Of a stretch of 6,985 nucleotides of DNA, positions 1-5,384 are shown piece after piece (position 1 is the stretch's first letter; each line of letters opens with the position of its first letter). The stretch comes from Hyphomicrobiales bacterium (GTDB lineage: Bacteria; Pseudomonadota; Alphaproteobacteria; Rhizobiales; Beijerinckiaceae): assembly GCA_028290595.1 (NCBI GenBank), contig JAQGJO010000349.1, positions 1 to 6,985 of the forward strand. The letters are read 5' to 3'. The notes under the pieces are model-generated. The model was given only the letters and a program-made list of their open reading frames with translations, was not told the origin of the DNA and searched no databases. Both the position numbers and the translations under genes were made by a program.

Positions 1-2
1 AG

Positions 3-212
3 GCCGAAATGGAACGCCTGGCTGCCGAAGCCGTGGAACGGGAACGTGCAATTGAAGCCGCGCGTCTCGAGGTGGAAGCCGCGAAGGTTGCCGAAGAAAA
101 CGCCCGCAAGGCGGCGCGCGCCGACCAGGTCGCAAGGCTGCTGGCCGACGAGGCCTCGCGCAAGGCGCAGCGTGATGCCAAGTACGCGGCCCGCAAGGCC
201 CGCGCGAAATAG
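3..212 (+). CDS. DUF6481-like basic coiled-coil protein, 3' end (partial)
   Basis: The reading frame is open to the left edge of the window and ends at TAG 210-212, so only the last 69 or so residues are visible and the true start lies upstream. The ATG at 9 has no ribosome binding site in view and should not be taken as the start. The sequence is almost entirely Ala, Glu, Lys and Arg with a few Leu/Val, as in a long charged helix or coiled coil, and it ends in a basic tail (QRDAKYAARKARAK). That composition and the 'RDAxYAARKAR' ending match, from memory, the short DUF6481 proteins common in Bradyrhizobium and relatives, whose function is unknown. No enzymatic motif is visible. A GC-rich hairpin follows 28 bases after the stop and may end the transcript. 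Family assignment is by composition and end motif only, so other Ala/Lys-rich proteins cannot be excluded. Confidence 0.6.
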   Translation, partial: AEMERLAAEAVERERAIEAARLEVEAAKVAEENARKAARADQVARLLADEASRKAQRDAKYAARKARAK

Positions 213-240
213 GCTTGTTCAGTCTGTAGAGACCTTCTCC

Positions 241-260
241 CCGGCGCCCAAGGGCGCCGG
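241..260 (+). terminator. GC hairpin downstream of DUF6481-like gene, possible terminator
   Basis: A perfect 9-bp inverted repeat, CCGGCGCCC / GGGCGCCGG with an AA spacer, begins 28 bases after the stop of the upstream gene. The stem is very stable. The following bases (AGGCATTTCT) contain only a short T run, set back four bases from the stem, so this is not a textbook intrinsic terminator. It may act as a weak terminator, a 3'-end-protecting stem, or a Rho-assisted end. Confidence 0.45.
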
Positions 261-317
261 AGGCATTTCTGGCGGTATCGCCTGGCTTTCAGTAAATTTG
301 TCGACATCGGAAGGCGA

Positions 318-346
318 TTGGCCGCCTGGCCACCGCTGAGTAAAAT
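318..346 (+). promoter_or_regulatory. Predicted sigma-70-type promoter for the diguanylate cyclase
   Basis: A -35-like TTGGCC (318-323, 4 of 6 to TTGACA) lies exactly 17 bases before a -10-like TAAAAT (341-346, 5 of 6 to TATAAT). It points at the cyclase gene and is the best promoter match in this intergenic stretch. The predicted start near 352-354 would give a leader of about 93 bases before ATG 447, long enough for leader-based control. This is judged by motif match only. Confidence 0.45.
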
Positions 347-424
347 CCCTTAAGCATAAACTGGCGTTTACCAGGCGATCTCCCCGCCATGCACAGTGCG
401 TAAACCATGCGAGGGATAGGTTTT

Positions 425-442
425 GAGACCTCGTGAGGTCTC
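425..442 (+). promoter_or_regulatory. Perfect inverted repeat covering the cyclase ribosome binding site
   Basis: The arms GAGACCTC (425-432) and GAGGTCTC (435-442) are exact reverse complements separated by GT. The right arm contains the GAGGT Shine-Dalgarno sequence (435-439), seven bases before ATG 447. In RNA the repeat would form a stem of seven or eight pairs that hides the ribosome binding site. In DNA it could instead be an operator. The repeat and its overlap with the ribosome binding site are seen directly; the regulatory role is inferred. Confidence 0.5.
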
Positions 443-446
443 GTGC

Positions 447-1997
447 ATGATATTTTCCGGCGCCCTCCGCAAATTGAATGACCCGGACAAATCCTGGTCC
501 ATTCTGGCGATCAAGATTCTGGCTCCGCTCGCCTGCATCGGGGTGCTGTCGTTGTTCGCGCAAGTCCTTTCCGGCGCCCGCACCGATGCGCATCGCAACG
601 CAAGCGCGTCAGCCCTCAACCTTGCAACTGTGCTGTCCCAGGACATCGCGCGCAACTTCGAGCTTTATGATCTGTCCCTGCAGGGCGTGGTCACGGCAAT
701 GGCCGATCCGGGGATCAGCACGGCCACACCCTCCATCAGGCAATTGGCGCTGTTCGATCACGCATCCGGAGCGCGGTATCTCAACCGGACGATCGTGATC
801 GATGCGGAGGGGAATGCCATCGCTGAATCGCGGCCGGGCCCATCGCGGCCGGAGAATCTCTCAGACCGGGCGTATTTTACCATGCACCGGGACAAGCTGG
901 TCGATGGTCTGTTTATCAGCAAGCCCATCCAATCGCGATACGACGGTGATTGGATCATCACGCTCAGCCGGCGGTACAATCGCCCTGACGGGTCCTTCGG
1001 CGGTGTCGTGGCCGGCAGTCTCAGCCTGGGATATTTTCAATCACTGTTCATGAACCTGAAAACCAGCAAAGACGACCTCTTTCGCATCCTTGCGACCGAT
1101 GGCACTTTGATCATGCGCCAACCCTATCGGTTGCCGGAAATAGGCAAAGACTTTTCGCGTACCGACCTGTTCAACTATTTTCCTGCCGAGCAATCAGGGG
1201 TTCACGACCGGAAATCCTCGCTAGATGACGTGGATCGCATCTATGCTTTCGCTCGCGTGCCAAATTTTCCGTTCATCGTGACCGTCGCGTCATCGAAGAC
1301 GCAGATCGAAATGGCGTGGAAGGAAAAGGCCGTCAGCCTCGGATTGATGATGCTTTCCCTGGCCGCCATCATCCTGGCGCTGGGTGTCTCGCTGGCGCGC
1401 GAATTCAGTCTCCGGCGCAAGACCGAAGGCAAGCTTGCAGCCACGGCGTCGCGGCTCGAATTCATGTCGCGGACAGACCGGCTGACCGGTCTGAACAATC
1501 GGTGGGCATTCGATGAACTGGTGGCCAAGGAATGGAAGCGCGCCATTCGCGAGCAAACCGAATTCTCGATCCTGATGATCGATGTCGATCATTTCAAGCG
1601 CTACAACGATGAGCACGGCCATCTGCGCGGCGATGGGGCTTTAATCCAGGTGGCGGAATGCATCGAAAAGCATATCAAGCGACCGGCCGACGTGAGTGCG
1701 CGTTTTGGCGGTGAGGAATTCGCGGTGATTTTGCCCGTGACCGCGGCGGCGGGTGCGATGAAAGTCGCTGAAGACATCCGTAATTCGGTCGCGCTGGTGC
1801 ATCTTGGCAATCCCGGCATGCCGAGCCTGACGGTCAGCATCGGCGTCACCAGCACCATACCGGCGAGGACGGCCGCTTTCGATCAGGCCTTCAACATCGC
1901 CGACAAGGCTCTGTACCTTGCAAAGAGCGGCGGCAGAAATCGGGTCGTCTATCAGCCGGTCGAGATTGCCAATGAATCGCTGACGTCGACTGCCTAG
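447..1997 (+). CDS. Membrane-bound diguanylate cyclase with periplasmic PDC/dCache sensor and GGEEF domain
   Basis: This 516-residue protein should make cyclic di-GMP from two GTP at the inner membrane in response to a periplasmic signal. Helix 1 (about 18-41) and helix 2 (about 295-317) bracket a periplasmic region that looks like the double PDC/dCache sensor of proteobacterial cyclases; the stretch around DRAYF (140-144) through GSFGGVVAGSLSLGYF (182-197) is typical. The cytoplasmic GGDEF domain (about 341-502) starts with DRLTGLNNR (344-352), has the metal-binding Asp in MIDVD (D379), and the active-site signature GGEEF (421-425), an accepted active variant. An inhibitory I-site RxxD is present as RPAD (412-415), five residues before the signature, so product inhibition is likely. 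No EAL domain is present. I chose ATG 447 because GAGGT sits seven bases upstream; a TTG at 423 would add eight residues but lies inside the inverted repeat. The gene ends 14 bases from the convergent rnk stop. The ligand is unknown. Confidence 0.93.
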   Translation: MIFSGALRKLNDPDKSWSILAIKILAPLACIGVLSLFAQVLSGARTDAHRNASASALNLATVLSQDIARNFELYDLSLQGVVTAMADPGISTATPSIRQLALFDHASGARYLNRTIVIDAEGNAIAESRPGPSRPENLSDRAYFTMHRDKLVDGLFISKPIQSRYDGDWIITLSRRYNRPDGSFGGVVAGSLSLGYFQSLFMNLKTSKDDLFRILATDGTLIMRQPYRLPEIGKDFSRTDLFNYFPAEQSGVHDRKSSLDDVDRIYAFARVPNFPFIVTVASSKTQIEMAWKEKAVSLGLMMLSLAAIILALGVSLAREFSLRRKTEGKLAATASRLEFMSRTDRLTGLNNRWAFDELVAKEWKRAIREQTEFSILMIDVDHFKRYNDEHGHLRGDGALIQVAECIEKHIKRPADVSARFGGEEFAVILPVTAAAGAMKVAEDIRNSVALVHLGNPGMPSLTVSIGVTSTIPARTAAFDQAFNIADKALYLAKSGGRNRVVYQPVEIANESLTSTA

Positions 1998-2011
1998 CTT
2001 TGACCTATGCA

Positions 2012-2419
2012 TCAATCGGCTGGGCTCTGTTCAACCGATAGAATCGTCAGAACGTGGGAGCGCTCGTCGAGCGTGGTCCAGTCGATTGCCTGACCTACGG
2101 ACAGGCCTATCAGCGCAGCACCGATCGGGGTCAGAATCGAGATCCTGCCTTGTGCGATATCGGCTTCCGCGGGATAGACGAGCGTCACCGATCTCTCGCT
2201 TCCATCATCGGTCTGGTAGCGCACCGTCGAGCCCATTCTGACGACATTGTCGGGCAGCTTGTCAGGGGCAAGAACCGTCGCTCGCTCCAACTCGGCGAGC
2301 AGAGTTTCAGCCACGTCCGGTGCGCGATCGCTGGCTTCGAGCGCGAGGCGTCCGAGGCGATCGCAGTCAATATCGTTGAGGACGATGTGCGGCTTCTGCG
2401 ACACGTTCGACTTATACAT
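2012..2419 (-). CDS. rnk: Rnk-type regulator of nucleoside diphosphate kinase (GreA/GreB C-domain fold)
   Basis: The 135-residue product resembles E. coli Rnk (136 residues) along its length: a short N-terminal helical part with ADxL-type spacing (PDVAETLLAELERATVL, 34-50), then DNVVRMGSTVRY (57-68), LVYPAEAD (80-87) and the FKBP-like end ISILTPIGAALIGLSVGQAIDW (93-114). Rnk proteins bind RNA polymerase in competition with Gre factors and were first named for raising nucleoside diphosphate kinase activity; they lack the long Gre coiled coil that stimulates transcript cleavage. I chose ATG 2419 because AAGGA lies seven bases upstream on the minus strand and gives the family length. ATG 2437 and GTG 2485 are in frame but have no ribosome binding site. 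It converges with the diguanylate cyclase gene and shows no functional link to its neighbours; it is probably ordinary chromosomal background. Confidence 0.88.
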   Translation of the reverse strand: MYKSNVSQKPHIVLNDIDCDRLGRLALEASDRAPDVAETLLAELERATVLAPDKLPDNVVRMGSTVRYQTDDGSERSVTLVYPAEADIAQGRISILTPIGAALIGLSVGQAIDWTTLDERSHVLTILSVEQSPAD

Positions 2420-2560
2420 GTTCAAATCCTTATTCATGGCGGGAAGGTACGCAGCAATCTTTTGCTGGACCTGGAACCACGGCACTTCTTCAGCAGGGAG
2501 AGTTTATCCGTGTCATCAAGCAACCAAATGGCCGGCAATGCGCCAGCGATTTGGAATCAA

Positions 2561-2590
2561 TTGCAATGACAGGATGTTGCTATGACAGCA
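2561..2590. repeat. Imperfect tandem direct repeat, 14 bases, 16-base period
   Basis: TTGCAATGACAGGA (2561-2574) and TTGCTATGACAGCA (2577-2590) agree at 12 of 14 positions. It lies about 140 bases upstream of the rnk start, where it could be a protein-binding site, but the 16-base period does not match whole helical turns. Function is unknown. Confidence 0.5.
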
Positions 2591-2599
2591 GGTCTTGGC

Positions 2600-2615
2600 G
2601 CCCCGAACTCGGGGC
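2600..2615. repeat. Inverted repeat GCCCCGA-AC-TCGGGGC
   Basis: A perfect 7-bp inverted repeat with a two-base spacer. No T run follows on either strand, so it is not a standard intrinsic terminator for the substrate-binding protein gene or for anything on the plus strand. It is followed at 2627-2636 by the smaller AGCC-GG-GGCT repeat. Confidence 0.5.
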
Positions 2616-2647
2616 AAAGCAAACCGAGCCGGGGCTAGTGTTCCACG

Positions 2648-2663
2648 ATCGGGCATGCCCGAT
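2648..2663. repeat. Perfect 16-bp palindrome ATCGGGCATGCCCGAT
   Basis: The 16 bases are self-complementary with no spacer, and beyond one G/T mismatch a further C/G pair extends the symmetry to 2646-2665. A spacerless palindrome of this length is more like a dimeric protein-binding site than an RNA hairpin. It sits about 120 bases past the end of the substrate-binding protein gene and over 200 bases upstream of rnk. The binding partner is unknown. Confidence 0.5.
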
Positions 2664-2784
2664 TGGTCGAGAAAAACTGGATATGGCTAAGCGACGTTTG
2701 CATCCACCCAAGATGGGGGTTCTGTCTGCCATGTCAAGTTTTCGGTGAATTGCCTGTTAAATCAACCCGAAGCGGACCAGAATC

Positions 2785-3813
2785 CTATTCGGTTGAAACG
2801 CGGCCCAGGATGCCCTGGGCCTGATCCAGGATCTTCTGGTCCAGCATCTTTTCCAGGTCCACGTTGGAAACGTCGGACCCCATCGCCCGGTACCAGGACT
2901 GCTGGTCCCGCAGGCCGGCGCGTGGAATGTCGGCATTGGGGTCCATATAGCTCCATTCGATCTGGTCGTAGAGGGCAGGGTCTTTCAGCGTCGTGTACTT
3001 CACGCCGATGTCGATGACTGCCTTGCGGTTGGGGCCGTGCTTCATCGCCTCATAATAATCCCGCAACCCCTTAAGATAGCCGACCGTGAAGGCCAGCGCC
3101 TGCTTCGGGTTCTGGTCCATCCAGTCCTTGTTGAACAGAACGACGGAGGATTCGAGCGCCGGTTTCGAAATCTCCTGGGAGGCGCGGCGGAACACGTAAG
3201 ACGTCTTCTGCAGCCCGTAGAGTGTCACGAAAGGTTCCACCACAATACCGCCATCGATAGCTTTGGACTCCATGGCCGCGCCCATCGACGGCCAGGGCAT
3301 GTAGACGATCTCGACGTCCTTCAGCGTCAGGGAAACGCTTTTGAGCATGCGGCCAAGCATGTATTCCAGCGAAGAGGCAGGCGCGTTGATGGCGATCTTG
3401 CGCCCCTTCAGGGATGCCAGCTCGTTCTTGCCATCGTTCAGGTCGGTGCGCATGATCAGCGTGTCGCTCGAAAAGCCCGGTTCGTCGCGCGTGCGGCCCA
3501 TGACGATGCGGACCGGCCAGTCGCGGGCAAAGGCGTTGAAGAGGGCGGCGCTGACGCTGCCGCCGACGACCTGCACCTGATTTGTCGAGAGTGGAAGGGT
3601 CGCTGCAGCACCGGAGCCGATCCGCTGGATGGTGACGTCAATGCCCTCCTGTTTGAAATAGCCCTTCTCGACGGCGATATAGATGGGGATGTCGGCAATG
3701 ATGCCCTGATCGCCGACGACCATCTGCTGTGCCTGTGCCGCACCGGAGAAAGCGGCAGCCAGTGCGCCGATCATGGCCAATTGCACGTGACGTTTGAAAC
3801 TCGATTTGGCCAT
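2785..3813 (-). CDS. Periplasmic ABC-type substrate-binding protein, SsuA/THI5/NMT1 family
   Basis: The 342-residue product starts with a signal peptide: basic MAKSSFKRH, a hydrophobic stretch to about residue 23, and a probable cleavage after AQA (26-28). The mature part has the hallmark opening of this family, IPIYIAVEKGYFKQEGIDV (42-60), then TNQVQVVGG (77-85), LKGRKIAINAPASSLEYMLGRML (135-157) and AIDGGIVVEPF (185-195). Relatives bind sulfonates, taurine, nitrate, pyrimidine precursors or small aromatic acids and pass them to an ABC permease; the ligand here cannot be told from sequence. I chose ATG 3813 because AGGA lies about six bases upstream and the signal peptide then begins properly; a TTG at 3867 would add 18 residues. 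No permease or ATPase gene accompanies it in the window, so it must use components encoded elsewhere. It diverges from the Rieske operon, with which it shares a promoter-region motif, suggesting that it captures the substrate of those enzymes. Confidence 0.88.
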   Translation of the reverse strand: MAKSSFKRHVQLAMIGALAAAFSGAAQAQQMVVGDQGIIADIPIYIAVEKGYFKQEGIDVTIQRIGSGAAATLPLSTNQVQVVGGSVSAALFNAFARDWPVRIVMGRTRDEPGFSSDTLIMRTDLNDGKNELASLKGRKIAINAPASSLEYMLGRMLKSVSLTLKDVEIVYMPWPSMGAAMESKAIDGGIVVEPFVTLYGLQKTSYVFRRASQEISKPALESSVVLFNKDWMDQNPKQALAFTVGYLKGLRDYYEAMKHGPNRKAVIDIGVKYTTLKDPALYDQIEWSYMDPNADIPRAGLRDQQSWYRAMGSDVSNVDLEKMLDQKILDQAQGILGRVSTE

Positions 3814-3862
3814 TGCAATTCCTGACGATTGAGCCAACGATGGACTTTGTATTTGGGACCGA

Positions 3863-3891
3863 AGCAAAACGTCGCCGGACTAAGTTGTCAA
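3863..3891 (-). promoter_or_regulatory. Possible promoter for the substrate-binding protein gene, sharing TTGACAACT
   Basis: On the minus strand a consensus -35 hexamer TTGACA (3891-3886) begins the 9-mer TTGACAACT and is followed after 17 bases by TTTGCT (3868-3863), a poor -10 match (3 of 6). The leader to ATG 3813 would be about 40-45 bases. The same 9-mer forms half of the palindrome facing the Rieske gene. The -35 is clear; the -10 and activity are uncertain. Confidence 0.35.
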
Positions 3892-3995
3892 TAGCAACAG
3901 GTTGAAAAGTCTATCGAGTAGGCATCTGCACTCATGGAAGCGCGCCCTGGATTCGCTTTGGGCAGATCAGTCCTCCGGGCTTGTTCATGGCTAGT

Positions 3996-4012
3996 TGTAG
4001 TTGACAACTACA
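3996..4012. promoter_or_regulatory. 17-bp palindromic operator candidate TGTAGTTG-A-CAACTACA
   Basis: Two perfect 8-bp arms surround a single central A at 4004. The right part contains TTGACA (4001-4006), a full consensus -35, so a dimeric regulator bound here would compete with RNA polymerase at the Rieske operon promoter. Size and symmetry suit a winged-helix dimer of the MarR or GntR type, and a MarR-like gene lies at the far end of the module. The palindrome is seen directly; the regulator assignment is inferred. Confidence 0.6.
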
Positions 4013-4030
4013 TCTGGTTGTATGTTACAT
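4001..4030 (+). promoter_or_regulatory. Probable promoter for the Rieske-M24 operon
   Basis: TTGACA (4001-4006) is an exact -35 consensus. Downstream, the AT-rich segment TATGTTACAT (4021-4030) holds the possible -10. TTACAT after 18 bases fits the spacing but matches at only 3 of 6 positions; TATGTT matches better but is only 14 bases away. The transcript would start roughly 25-30 bases before ATG 4065. The exact -10 cannot be settled by eye, and the weak match may mean that an activator is needed. Confidence 0.45.
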
Positions 4031-4064
4031 TTCAAAAATACAGCGGAGTTTGGAGCGGGCTCAT

Positions 4065-5360
4065 ATGCAAACGGCAGAACCGATCAGGTTGTCCACTCTT
4101 TCAACCGATTATGCCCGCACCAGCCATGACACTCTGGCCGGCCGCTATCTTCGCCGTTTCTGGCAGCCTGTCTATCATTCCGCCGATCTGAAGCACGGGC
4201 GGCCGGTGCCCATTCAGATCATGGGAACGAACTATACGCTTTATCGCGGCAATAGCGGCTGCGCCGTTCTCACCGACTCCCGCTGCCCGCATCGGGGCAC
4301 GCAACTCTCCAGTGGCTGGATCGAAGGCGATGACCTTCGCTGCTTCTATCACGGATGGAAGTTCGCGAAGGACGGCGCTTGCGTCGAACAGCCGGCCGAA
4401 GAGTCGAAGTTCTGCGATCGCGTCAAACTTCAGCCGCGGCCGGTGCGGGAATATCTCGGGCTGATCTTCGCTTATCTCGGTGAGGGAAATCCGCCGGAGT
4501 TTCCGCTTTATCCGCAGTTCGAGAAATTCGAAGGCCTGCTCGAAGTCGATTCTTACTTTCGTCACTGCAACTATTTTCAGAATGTCGAGAACGCGCTGGA
4601 TATGAGCCATGTGGCGTTCACGCATGCCAACAACAGCGCCTCGTTCCAGTCGATCGGGCTCGGCAGCAATCTGAAGGCCCTGGAATCCGATTGGGGTGTT
4701 GCCTATACATTCCGCCGCGAGGATGGCGAGTTGCGGATACAGCAGTTCGGTATGCCGAACATTTTCTACATGACCGCCTTGCCGACGGACCCGGAGATCG
4801 GCTGGCAGGAATCCCTGTTCTGGTGGGTGCCGATCGATGACGAGCGGCACATGCAGTTCAGCCTGCACCGTGTGCCGGTTTCCGGCAGCGCCGCGGAAAC
4901 CATCGACGCGCGGCGGCAGAAGCGGCGCGCCGAAATCGACATTCCGCATCAGGAAGCCTGCCGACAGATTTTGCGCGGCGAAAAGCGGATCGAGGATTTC
5001 GACGAGCGCCGTATCGACCTCGTGCGGCTGCAGGACGATGTCGCCCAGATCGGGCAGGGCATATTCGCCGACCGTAACCACGAGCAGATGGGCCGCGCCG
5101 ATGTCGGGGTTGTCGCTATCCGCAGGCTGTGGCGGCGCGAACTGGAAGCGCTGGCGAATGGCGGAGGCCTGAAGGACTGGCATCTGACCGACGACATCCG
5201 GCCGCGCGCCTGGGGCATTGCCAATACGCTGTCGCGCGTCGGCCACGACAATGATGACGTCAGCGCGCAGGCTTTGGCGAGGATTATCGACATCCGGCCG
5301 CATATTGAAATCGACATCCAGCTCAAGGCCCTGCACAGCGCCGACCGGAGCTTTGGGTAG
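4065..5360 (+). CDS. Rieske non-heme iron oxygenase, alpha subunit (phthalate 4,5-dioxygenase-like)
   Basis: The 431-residue protein has both centres of a Rieske oxygenase. The N-terminal [2Fe-2S] domain carries C74-P-H76 and C93-x2-H96 (CPHRG and CFYHGW). The C-terminal catalytic domain has ENALDMSHVAFTH, with D179, H182 and H187: the two His bind mononuclear iron and D179 is the usual electron-bridging Asp. The third iron ligand is probably D324 or D325 in LQDDVAQ. The opening YLRRFWQPVYHSADL and the late QGIFADRNHEQMGRADVG segment resemble the phthalate/phenoxybenzoate oxygenase group of single-component alpha subunits, which hydroxylate or O/N-demethylate aromatic substrates with electrons from a separate FMN/ferredoxin reductase. 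No reductase gene is visible here. I chose ATG 4065 for its GGAG nine bases upstream; TTG 4050 would add five residues. The M24 gene starts 24 bases after the stop, indicating one operon. Substrate unknown. Confidence 0.93.
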   Translation: MQTAEPIRLSTLSTDYARTSHDTLAGRYLRRFWQPVYHSADLKHGRPVPIQIMGTNYTLYRGNSGCAVLTDSRCPHRGTQLSSGWIEGDDLRCFYHGWKFAKDGACVEQPAEESKFCDRVKLQPRPVREYLGLIFAYLGEGNPPEFPLYPQFEKFEGLLEVDSYFRHCNYFQNVENALDMSHVAFTHANNSASFQSIGLGSNLKALESDWGVAYTFRREDGELRIQQFGMPNIFYMTALPTDPEIGWQESLFWWVPIDDERHMQFSLHRVPVSGSAAETIDARRQKRRAEIDIPHQEACRQILRGEKRIEDFDERRIDLVRLQDDVAQIGQGIFADRNHEQMGRADVGVVAIRRLWRRELEALANGGGLKDWHLTDDIRPRAWGIANTLSRVGHDNDDVSAQALARIIDIRPHIEIDIQLKALHSADRSFG

Positions 5361-5384
5361 CAATGCCGGGATAAGACTGCAGAT

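Larger units (their letters stand above)
2420..2784. other. 365-base intergenic region with repeats, no convincing gene
   Basis: This stretch separates the start of rnk from the end of the substrate-binding protein gene. A 60-codon frame from ATG 2566 to 2748 (plus) has only a weak GGAA upstream, no recognisable motif and no neighbour in the same direction, so I do not call it. The region holds a direct repeat (2561-2590) and two perfect inverted repeats (2600-2615, 2648-2663), listed separately. A weak minus-strand promoter candidate for rnk is TTGGTT (2527-2522) and TAAACT (2506-2501) with a short 15-base spacer. No clear intrinsic terminator with a T run follows the substrate-binding protein gene. 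Confidence 0.6.

Noticed and set aside
353..446. Cyclic di-GMP riboswitch in the cyclase leader
   Set aside because: The leader is too short and lacks the conserved GEMM helices. Only the local inverted repeat and a 6-bp GTTTAC/GTAAAC pairing are visible.
2054..2569. Plus-strand open frame of 171 codons opposite rnk
   Set aside because: Rnk on the minus strand matches a known family along its length. The plus frame has no domain and no neighbour reading the same way.
2566..2748. Possible small plus-strand gene of 60 codons in the rnk upstream gap
   Set aside because: Weak ribosome binding site, no recognisable motif, and it runs across the palindromes at 2600-2615 and 2648-2663, which look like non-coding elements.
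3037..3825. Plus-strand open frame of 262 codons opposite the substrate-binding protein
   Set aside because: It is rich in His, Arg and Asp with no motif, while the minus-strand protein has a signal peptide and clear family motifs.
3934..4191. Plus-strand frame of 85 codons through the divergent promoter region
   Set aside because: It covers the palindrome and promoter and overlaps the Rieske start in another frame. No ribosome binding site and no motif.
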